From positions 1 to 64,000 of the forward strand of contig SADC01000482.1 of assembly GCA_004194705.1 (NCBI GenBank): DNA of 64,000 bases, written 5' to 3'. Of the stretch, positions 56,650 to 64,000 are shown piece by piece. The DNA comes from Ditylenchus dipsaci (taxonomy: Eukaryota; Nematoda; Chromadorea; Rhabditida; Anguinidae). Every line of letters starts with the position of its first letter. Position 1 is the first letter of the stretch. The translations under genes and the position numbers were made by a program. Under the pieces are notes generated by a model that worked only from the letters and a program-made list of their open reading frames with translations, was not told where the DNA came from and did not search any database.

Positions 56650-56945
56650 GGAGGGAACACTGGGGGGGGGGGGGGGGGGGGGGAGTGGGGGATGTTGTGT
56701 TGAGAAATAGGTTTGGCATCCTGATGAAAACCCATAAATGGTTGCAAAAAGATTTTGATTATATAATTATTTATATGATTTTATGATGGGTTTCACTAAA
56801 TATTGTCGAATGATGTAGTGAAACCCATCATAAAATCGCATAAATAATTTATGTTTAAAATTTTTTTGCAACCATTAATCGGTTTTTCATCAGGTTGGCA
56901 AACCCATTTCTCAACCCGACCACCCCCCCCCCCAGGTGTCCTACA
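56650..56945. repeat. palindrome with poly-G/poly-C ends
   Basis: A poly-G tract (about 22 G, 56661-56682) pairs with CCACCCCCCCCCCCC near 56935. Inner arms 56700-56790 and 56815-56915 are inverted (TGGGTTTCACTA versus TAGTGAAACCCA; GGTTGCAAAAA versus TTTTTGCAACC). Confidence 0.65.
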
Positions 56946-57307
56946 CTTTAAGCGGCGTTAAAACGTTGTTATACGATTTTGAAATAGTGAAACTTGAATT
57001 TTTTACTAAGGACTCTCGCCTGTACCCCTCGAATCTGCCCGTTTTGCACCTGATTTCCTGTAGACACTATACCCTTCATTTTTTATAACTAATCAACAAA
57101 TAATATCTTGTTCGAAAGGCCCAGAATTTTTTTTTAAATAATGCATGTCGTATAAGAGAAAAAATCATAGGATGTCTTTAAAAAACTATTTTTAAAAATC
57201 TGCAATATTTATGACTCAACCAACAACTGGCAGGATTCAAAAGCTCCTTTCAAAGGAGCCTTTTCAAAGAGCCTTTTCAACAGCTCCTTTTCTACTAAAA
57301 TATTCAG

Positions 57308-57381
57308 AGAAGTTCCAAATAGCTGTTTAATATGCGGACGCAAAACAAAGTGCATGCATTATGATATTCCTAGTTGTTTTG
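57308..57381 (+). CDS. nuclear receptor exon: DNA-binding finger 1
   Basis: The acceptor is AATATTCAG and the donor TTTTG|GTACGC. It encodes EVPNSCLICGRKTKC and MHYDIPSCF, leaving one G to form the glycine of the P-box with the next exon (G|GT TGT AAA). Three of the four finger-1 cysteines are here. Confidence 0.85.
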
Positions 57382-60300
57382 GTACGCATCTTACACAAGG
57401 TTATTTTAGCGCAAATCTTACACAAACCTTACCTTATCGTACTTCTGGTCTTTCTAGCAATTTTCGAAATTTTTTTCTGAATTTTTTACATTTTTCATAA
57501 TATAATGGATACTAGTACGACACATGACCACATACAGATCGAACGACTCTACAAAATGAATGTGCCATGTCAGCTTCATCTGGTATCTCAGCGAATTGGA
57601 GAAAAAAAAAGTTAAATTGTTTCAACCAATTTTCTCAACAAAAAAGAAATAATTTTTTTCTTTTTTCAAAGGGAAAGAAAAAATTACTACAGTCAAACTC
57701 GATTTAGTGGCACCCCTAGGGACCAAGCCTTAGGTGCCACTAAATCGAGGTGCCACTAAATCGGGGGTGAACTTTGGCCAAGTTTTGGCAAACTCTGGCC
57801 AACCAAATCGTCCTCAGGGTGCCACTAATCGAGGGTGCCACTAATTCGGGTGCACTAAATCGAGGTTCGACTGTATATCAATATTAGAAGCAATAAATCG
57901 CTAGTGTGGTAAACAATAATATAGAGTATTAATTGCTGTTGATTTTTAAATTATCCAACGAATTTTGTGGACGGTCTAGCAAAAAAGTACAGTCGTCCCT
58001 CGATATAACGAACCACCCAAAGTTTGTTCCCACCTAGGGTCTGACACTTTTTTCAGCTCCCATTTTTTAAGTTTTTCTTCCAAATGTGATTCGCCAGTCT
58101 AGTCCAGAATATCGCAAGGTTACAATTTTACGGTAATTTTGCTATGAGACGCGCAACGTTCGATAAACGAAGACTGAGGGACATAAATAACACCCCTCCT
58201 CCAAAAAGGTCATAATTACCCCTCTTAGTACGAACCTAACGGGCGCTGGCCCACTGAAGCCTAAGCCTAAAGATACCCCGAAAAAACATCCCTAAAAGAG
58301 CTTATTTAAGGAGGTTATTTATGGGAGGGAAGGGGTTATTTATGGGTTTGTACGATAACAAACTCCTACTTTCAAAATAAGATTTTTTGTTATATCGAGC
58401 GCTGCGGGTCTTCATGACAATTTTTTTTATTAAAAAAGACCGGTAAAATCGGAATCCTGCGATACTCTGGACAAGACTGGCAAATCACATTTGGAAAAGG
58501 ACTTCAAAAGTGGAGCTAAAAAAGTGTCGGACCCTAGGTGGGAACGAGCTTTTGGGTAGTTCATAATATCGAGCGTCGACTGTATTGTATTTTCTATAAA
58601 AACCCGACTGTAAACTTTTGACAACCGTTCATAAGGCCAATTTTTTCGAAAATATCAAAAATCGTTTATTGATTTTATATTTTTTAAATTTTTATTTTTC
58701 AGGTTGTAAATCATTTTTTCGGCGAATCATTGTATCTGGAGTGCGCTACCATTGTGATAATGAAATGCTTCGGATATTCAGATGGTCAGTACAATCTAGC
58801 TTACATAAAAATTATATTTTTTACTGAGCTATAGGTTTTTTATATTAACACGCTAAAACGAAATCGTTTGTAAGTGGAGCGTTTGTGGTAGGAATGGTGT
58901 GACCTACTTTTATAATGCAAAGCCTAAGCATGACTAGGACAGTGTGAAAATTGACAAAAATTAAGTATTTAAGCAAAATATGGTAAAATATCGGTTACGA
59001 CGGTCAATAAATTTTTTTTTGAAAATTTTGATCAAAATCGTCAATTTCCAGGCTAAAAGTTTCTGGAAAGTCGACCTAACACAAAATCTCATCTTGAATC
59101 CGAATCCGTTAAGATCAGATCGAAATAATTTTTATATGCTGATATATAGCTATTTTGAGTAGATGGATCAGGAATTTGCACCATTCCCTATTTTACAGGG
59201 TATCTCAATCTATAAAAAATATTTTGATCTGATCTCAACGGATTCGGATTCAGAATAAGATTTTGGTATATTTTTGGTTAGATAGTTAGATTTGGTTAGA
59301 TTGTTTAGATTTTGGTATATAATTGCATGTGTAGGGGGGTGGATATTTCACCGCTTTTTGCTTAAGTCTAATTTCCTGCCATGGCTTTGCAAGACTATGT
59401 CACATTTTTTGACTAAGATCAAGAGTTAAGGTCATTTTTGATTGACAATTTCCCGTTTTTTAAAGGTTGAAAATTTAAGACGATGGTCTTATATAAAGAA
59501 TATACGGTAATCTCAAGATTTTCGGGTGTTTAACCGAAATTAAAAAGCGAAAGTCTTCCATTGTTAGTTCATTCTCAAACCGAAAGCTTAAAAGGAACAA
59601 AATAGAGAAGACACCTGAGGCCGGGGACACAACGAGGGCTCAAAAAAGGACAAAAAAAGAAAAGATACCGAAGGCCAGAGAAGTGTGGTGAATTATAAAT
59701 AAGCCTTTTTGCTGAGTCTTAAAAAAATATCGACGATAAAACCGAGCCAGCTGTTTGTGAGGCTGTTATTAAAAATAAGTTGTATTTTTAAATGTTTTTT
59801 CAGAGACCTGCAAATTGGCCTATTAAAAACATGATTTTTTATATGAAAACTCGAATCTTGCAGAACTTCCACACTATATTAACATAGGAGTTTTACTCAG
59901 TATCGAGATGTCTAAACCTTGCCAGTCTTTCACCAGCTAACATATCAATCCCAGGTGAAACTTATATGAAAACTCATAAATTAGCCAGGGGTACACCACG
60001 GACTCTTTTTTTCAATTTCTGAGCTCGCTTTAGATGTTTCAGAGGCAAACATAGAATGGAACATACTTTTTTGACTAATTTGGTCTATTGTTTTGAGAGA
60101 CCAAGGCACAACGAAATATAACTACATTCGCGGTTAGTAACAGTTAGCAAACAATCCAAAAGCACTCTTCACCATTTTAGATATTGACAAGCTTCCGGTT
60201 CAGAGACTTGACAGAATTTTTGAAAAAACTCTAAACATCTGCAGCAGTTTTTACCGAGGATCAGTCGCTAAAACGGCTAGCCACATCGTCTTTTCCCCTT

Positions 60301-63300
60301 CGAACAGTTGACAATATTTGCATCAAATTAAGTGTTTAATAAACGTGCAAGCCCACTAGTCTATTTCAAAGAACTTGCTTCCTGCCTAAATGATTTTATT
60401 TTGCCTGGGAGAACTACAGCGAAGCGTCAAAGAGCTATCGAAATGAATTCTGATTCTTCTATCTCATTTTCTTCCTCACAAAGCATGCCGAAGGTCGACG
60501 TGTTTGTAATAAAAGAGGGCCTTCTCAAACCTTCTCAGCTCACTTTTATTCCACAACTCTCGCTATATTGGTTGATATTTGAATAATTGAGCAGTTGCAG
60601 ATTAATCAAAAAAAATTACTAAATCAAAAACATTTTTTTTGTTTAAGCGCATTATCCTATGTAGGACGTCTTTTAGTTGTTTAGACGTCCGGTGGTCTGA
60701 AAAAATTTGAAAAATTGCCTTGGTCTCCCCTGTGTTTCTGCAACTTTTTATTTACGATTAGGCTTAGCAAAAGTTGGTCTTCGCATGTTAGGAAAGGCTT
60801 CAACATGAATTTTAGTATGTCTAAGTTATTGTGAACATAGGCTGGCTAACCCTTGCCTGAACCTGAACTTTAATTTAAACAAAACAACAGGGTGACCAAG
60901 GCAAAATTTTTTTTGATGTTTTGGGTGTGGGGGTCTCAACAAGAGCAGTGCCGAATTTTTTAGAGATTTTTTTCGCATTTGATAGTTTGTGGGCGCTTGT
61001 TCTTCCACATATTTTGTTTTTTTAATTATAGACCCTATACTCAAACGAAGCAGCGTATTAAGGGCCGTATAAAGATTCGAGCGTTACTCATCGAGTCCAA
61101 AGACTATATAAAGATCTAGAAAAAGCAGTCAGAATTTATTAAAATATTTAAGGAATTACTTTTGCGTCATATGTCTTTACTCTGCACCATTCTAACAGAT
61201 GGATTCTATTCTTACGAGCAAAACGAAGAAACTTTTGTTTTTCCTAATGGATGGATTCCATCAAAATGAGATCAACTCTGATTCCTTATCCACATGAGGA
61301 GGAAAAGTATGTGTTTTTGAACAATAACTTGTCGTTATATACTCTTCAGGCAAACTTTGACTGACGAGCGCCTGAAACAGGGCGCTAAGTCTGTTTTATC
61401 AAATGCTGGCCCACTTTTGCCTAAACCTTATCTGAAAAACCGAAAAAATTAAACAAGGGGAACCAAGGCAAACCCCCCTTGTTGTATAAAGCCAAACAAG
61501 CGGTGCCAGGTTTGTCAGCGCCGCTTGATTCTCATTAAATCTCGATTTTTTTATTTTTCACTCAAAAGTTCACTTGTTTTTCACTTTGTTTGAAAAGTAA
61601 GCATTATAGACACAGAAAAAAGATTGATCGTGATCTTTTTTCTCCGATTATCAATGCTCTTAGACGAGTGGGATTATCAACAGTGGAATATGTGTTGCTG
61701 AAAGCTATTATTCTGTCCAGCTCAGGTGTGAATTTAGTCTCTTGTTAATCATTAATTTTATCATTGACCTGCTTTATATTTCAGTCATTGAAGACATGAA
61801 TTTTAGTGATAAAAATATTTTACTGAATGAGTCTCAACGCTATTCAAAGATTCTATTGCACCACCTACAATGCAAAATAGGACTTTTACAAGGAGCGAAA
61901 AAGTTTGCAAATATTCTATCTCTGATTGCATGTCTGTCTAAAATCGTGAGTTAAGAGTTCATAATTGAAAAACAAACCATATAGCTAAGCAAATTTTTTT
62001 TCGTATGAATGCACACAGAGAAAGCCCTGAATTTCGTTTTACTCAGTCTCTTATAGTCATTTTATTAATATGAACTAAATGAATATGAATTTTTCCTCAA
62101 AATTTGGCCCTATCCAATGAGAGGGGTTCGCCTTGGTCAGCCCTGTTGAATTGTTTCGTTATTTTCAGGTTCGGGCAAAGATAAGCCGGTGAATGTTGGG
62201 ACAGACTCTAAGATAAGTCTAAAATATGTTGAGTCTGTCCTAACATACGCTGGCCTACCTTTGCCTAAGCCTAAAGCTTAAAATGTAACAAAAACAACAA
62301 GGGAAACCAAGGTAAACCCCCCCCCTTTTTTTTGTTTTAGAAAGGGCCCAAAATTCACGTGATTTGAATAATGACACATTATTTTTAAATGCTTTTTATA
62401 GCTGGAAGACATCGATACTTACAAAAACTTTTTTTTCATTACTGAATCACAAAAATGATACGGGTCATTTATACCCAAATTCAAAATGTAGATAAAAATC
62501 ACCTTTATCGAAATTGACAAAAAAAATTAAAATCTCGAAAAAAATCCAAATATTGGGTTTTTATATTGGGTCTATGAATCAAAACCCAAAATAATAATTT
62601 TTTCGAGATTTTAAATTTTTTTGTCAATTCTGATATGAATGATCATTATCTACTATTGGATTTCGGGTATAGGTCACCCACCTCAGATTAGCGATTTAGT
62701 AATGAAAACAGCACTAAAAGTTCTAATATTGGTTTTTGTGAATATTGGTCTCCTACAGCTCTACTTTTTTTCTCCTTTTTCGGGTTTTTTAATATACCGT
62801 ATAGTCTTTTGCAGGTGGATTGTCTCTAACTACCATGAGCTGTACCGCGTTTTGCATTTTAGTTAAACACCAAAAAATCACGAGATTGATCTCGAAATTT
62901 TCTGATTTTCGGTTAATTGAAATACGACCCAAAAAGTCGGCTTATTAGAGCATTTACGGTATCAAAAATGTTTACACTCGATATATAGTTTGAGAACAAC
63001 TACGGTATGTGGTGAAGGGTCCAAAACAGAAAATGATGTTATAGAGCTGTTTACTATACAAAAAAATAAGTGGGGAAGCGCTTATGTGAAAAAATTTGAC
63101 TTTTTGCCTTAGAGGACAAAAGTGAAAAAAACCTGAAAAGGGGGTACAGGCTACTCCCGATAAACCGGCACCCCTAGGACCAGCTTGGGGTGTCGGTTTA
63201 TCGGGAGTGAGCTTTGTCAAAGTTTGTTGTCGGCCAGCCAAGACAGGCTTTTTCACAATGCCGATAGAGCGTTAATCGAGAGATTTATCAGGGTGAGCTG

Positions 63301-63502
63301 ACGAGATTTGACTGTATAACAAATTATCCTATTACTGTATCCTATTACTGGATTCCGCTGAAGGAAAAGAAAAATAAACTTAAAACATAAAGAAACTGCT
63401 ACATAATTATATAAGACATTACTGTAATTTATATTTCAGGCTGGCAGTTTGAGAGAAGTTCAAGTTTTCCTTCAATGTATTTTAAAAAATAGAATGCTAT
63501 AA
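57308..63502 (+). CDS. nuclear hormone receptor (split zinc-finger DNA-binding domain plus ligand-binding domain)
   Basis: Ligand-regulated transcription factor of the nuclear receptor superfamily. Exon 57308-57381 encodes CLICGRKTKC through HYDIPSCFG, and exon 58703-58784 continues CKSFFRRIIVSGVRYHCDNE. Together they give the canonical C-x2-C-x13-C-x2-C first finger, with P-box CFGCKS. Ligand-domain exons follow at about 61133-61306, 61610-61725 (with VEYVLLKAIIL, the helix 7-8 signature), 61785-61945 and 63440-63502 (stop TAA). Junction phases agree at each of the last three splices. The rest of finger two and the hinge are not clearly resolved. Open pieces at 60157-60293 and 60332-60586 may belong. 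Frame breaks near 58762 and 61264 look like base-calling errors. The start and any upstream exon are unseen. Intron 1 holds two TA-flanked MITEs. The exact subfamily cannot be named. Confidence 0.8.
57690..57873. mobile_element. TA-flanked CAGTCAAACTCG MITE in nuclear receptor intron
   Basis: Ends CAGTCAAACTCGATTTAG and CTAAATCGAGGTTCGACTG between TA dinucleotides. It is filled with GGTGCCACTAAATCG-like repeats. Confidence 0.7.
57990..58582. mobile_element. 593-bp TA-flanked foldback in nuclear receptor intron
   Basis: Ends CAGTCGTCCCTCGATATAACG and ATATCGAGCGTCGACTG with flanking TA. The outer arms of roughly 130 bases pair (CCACCTAGGGTCTGACACTTT versus AAAGTGTCGGACCCTAGGTGG). The inside carries AAGCCTAAGCCTAA telomere-like sequence. 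A diverged relative lies at about 44150-44380. Confidence 0.7.
58703..58784 (+). CDS. nuclear receptor exon: P-box and start of finger 2
   Basis: After TTTATTTTTCAG it reads CKSFFRRIIVSGVRYHCDNE. Beyond that the frame departs from expectation. Adding two A's (or dropping one) near 58762 gives a cysteine at the next expected position and a donor at GATG|GTCAGT. Finger 2 is therefore only half visible. Confidence 0.82.
58833..58900 (+). CDS. possible remainder of nuclear receptor finger 2 (broken frame)
   Basis: After a CTATAG acceptor there is a Cys-Lys-Trp string in one frame and Val-Val-Gly-Met in another (58885-58896). This recalls the CRxCRxxKCxxVGM end of nuclear-receptor DNA-binding domains, but it needs at least two base corrections. 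Reading the first frame further instead gives VCGRNGVTY, which looks Kazal-like and is probably chance. Confidence 0.22.
59075..59285. repeat. inverted repeat in nuclear receptor intron
   Basis: CTTGAATCCGAATCCGTTAAGATC (59093-59116) is the inverse of GATCTCAACGGATTCGGATTC (59232-59252), with outer ACACAAAATCTCAT versus AATAAGATTTTGGTA. Confidence 0.6.
60157..60586 (+). CDS. probable nuclear receptor hinge / early ligand-domain coding pieces
   Basis: Two open pieces lie in line with the receptor gene. One, to 60293, encodes LFTILDIDKLPVQRLDRIF; the other, 60332-60586, encodes PLVYFKELASCLNDFILPG followed by a Ser-rich stretch. About 40 bases between them read open in the third frame. The position between DNA- and ligand-binding exons and the helical character of the first piece fit a hinge and helix 1-3 region. 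No splice sites were settled, so this assignment is inference. Confidence 0.4.
61133..61306 (+). CDS. nuclear receptor exon: ligand-binding domain helices and beta turn
   Basis: Encodes EFIKIFKELLLRHMSLLCTI then LTDGFYSYEQNEETFVFPNG, the pattern of LBD helix 5 followed by the beta turn. A missing A near 61264 (SK to MRST) breaks the frame. The donor is GAAAA|GTATGT. The 5' edge is uncertain by about 10 bases. Confidence 0.65.
61610..61725 (+). CDS. nuclear receptor exon: ligand-binding domain helix 7-8
   Basis: Encodes KKIDRDLFSPIINALRRVGL then STVEYVLLKAIILSS. E-Y-x-L-L-K-A-I is a strong nuclear-receptor LBD signature. The acceptor is ATTATAG and the donor TCAG|GTGTGA. Confidence 0.78.
61785..61945 (+). 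CDS. nuclear receptor exon: ligand-binding domain helix 9-10
   Basis: Joined to the preceding exon as S-S-V-I-E-D-M after TTATATTTCAG. It encodes ESQRYSKILLHHLQCKIG and AKKFANILSLIACLSKI, corresponding to the LBD helix 9/10 pattern (R-Y-x-x-x-L, then K-F-A-x-I-L-x-L). The donor is AAAATC|GTGAGT in phase zero. Confidence 0.8.
62500..62645. repeat. short palindrome in nuclear receptor intron
   Basis: Inverted ATTGACAAAAAAAATTAAAA with TTAAATTTTTTTGTCAAT, and TCTCGAAAAAAATCC with TTTTTTCGAGA, around a loop near 62575. Confidence 0.55.
62795..62961. mobile_element. possible TACCGTATAG-type MITE in nuclear receptor intron
   Basis: Begins TACCGTATAG and ends CTTATTAGAGCATTTACGGTA. Only the ends support it. 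Confidence 0.35.
63147..63314. mobile_element. TA-flanked MITE in last nuclear receptor intron
   Basis: Right end GAGATTTGACTG followed by TA; left end TA-CAGGCTACTCCCGATAAAC is diverged. The interior contains inverted ACTCCCGATAAACCGGCACC and GTCGGTTTATCGGGAGT. Confidence 0.5.
63440..63502 (+). CDS. nuclear receptor last exon: helix 11/12 and stop
   Basis: The acceptor is TATATTTCAG. It encodes AGSLREVQVFLQCILKNRML and stops at TAA 63500-63502, in phase with the preceding exon. The AF-2 helix is short or atypical. A 1.49-kb intron carrying a MITE precedes it. Confidence 0.68.
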   Translation, partial: AGSLREVQVFLQCILKNRML

Positions 63503-63679
63503 TACATTATATGTTGATGCAGTTATGATTTTATAAAAAAAATTGTTTTGTAAGAAGATAAAGATTTTCTTTAACAATTATTGATTAAATTTTATGTAAA
63601 GGGTTTTTTTATGAAGTGAAAGCTGTTTGATCCTGGGACTTTTTTTTTCATCAAAGCTTATGCTCGTATTCGAAAGTTC

Positions 63680-63927
63680 GGCGCTAGTAGCGAACCCCCC
63701 ACCCACCCCAAGCATCCGACCTTTAAAAAATGCTGTAACTACCCTTGCAAACAACAAGTTTAGGCTTAGCCCTTAGGCTTGGGGGTAGGGGGCCAGCGTA
63801 CGGAAGTTGTGACTAATGAAGAGTTTGCGCACATTTTCCGGGGTCTGGGACATAATTTGAGTACTTGTTACTAAAGTAAAAAAAGTGAAAATCGTTGGGG
63901 GGGGGGGTGGTATTCGCTACTAGCGTC
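63680..63927. mobile_element. short non-autonomous element with GGCGCTAGTAGCG ends
   Basis: Starts GGCGCTAGTAGCGAA and ends TTCGCTACTAGCGTC. The flanks are GAAAGTTC (63672-63679) and GAAAATTC (63928-63935), a 7/8 match. Its terminal bases and target consensus match the 0.96-kb family although the interior differs. It contains TTAGGCTTAG-type sequence. Confidence 0.7.
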
Positions 63928-64000
63928 GAAAATTCGAACAGTGAAAAATTATCGAAGAGTTTCGGACATTTTCTGACCTATTTCCTGACCATTGACCCAT

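Noticed and set aside
58866..58941. Kazal-like string VCGRNGVTY
   Set aside because: Isolated, lacks the other Kazal cysteines, sits where nuclear-receptor finger 2 is expected; probably chance.

Overview
This is a repeat-rich, AT-rich window from an animal nuclear genome, most likely a nematode. Supporting signs are interspersed TTAGGC hexamers (the nematode telomere unit), very uniform TTTCAG-type 3' splice sites, a nuclear-hormone-receptor gene of the kind expanded in nematodes, and a dense load of palindromic non-autonomous DNA elements. The clade is not resolved, and no bacterial-type gene organisation is present. || Two host genes can be reconstructed exon by exon. A Zic-family (REF-2/Zic) five-zinc-finger transcription factor lies on the minus strand in eight exons (13956 down to 5096), including a 22-base micro-exon inside finger 2. 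A nuclear receptor lies on the plus strand (about 57308 to 63502), with a split DNA-binding domain and a ligand-binding domain ending at 63502. In the Zic gene about ten frame breaks are each explained by one missing base, mostly in short homopolymers, while splice sites and motifs stay intact. This looks like uncorrected long-read deletion error rather than decay, and it explains why few long open frames exist anywhere in the window. || Layout: 1-5 kb holds foldback elements and palindromic MITEs. 5.1-14 kb is the Zic gene, whose 5.25-kb intron carries a small spliced plus-strand coding unit (8270-8524), a GCATCAAA palindrome, a second foldback and an envelope-like coding remnant (10814-11743). 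14-25 kb holds MITEs, a TTAA-flanked foldback, a Mutator-like element with 9-bp target duplication and a transposase remnant, and a Tc1/mariner-type transposase fragment. 25-34 kb holds nested foldbacks and two inverted 0.96-kb elements with 8-bp duplications. 35.15-43.35 kb is a large satellite with 15-bp, 45-bp and kilobase-level periodicity, carrying four copies of a 0.54-kb insert that encodes a short secreted-type peptide in copy 1. 43.4-57 kb holds foldbacks, a hAT element with transposase remnant, a 0.6-kb repeat shared with 30.4-31.0 kb, and a decayed coding stretch at 53.3-54.7 kb. 57.3-63.5 kb is the nuclear receptor with MITEs in its introns. || The most unusual structures are the hierarchical satellite, whose frame reads as pentapeptide-like repeats; the set of foldback elements whose arms are themselves built of short degenerate repeats; and a transposon family with GGCGCTA/TAGCGTC ends and 8-bp A/T-core target duplications, supported by a probable empty-site relative.
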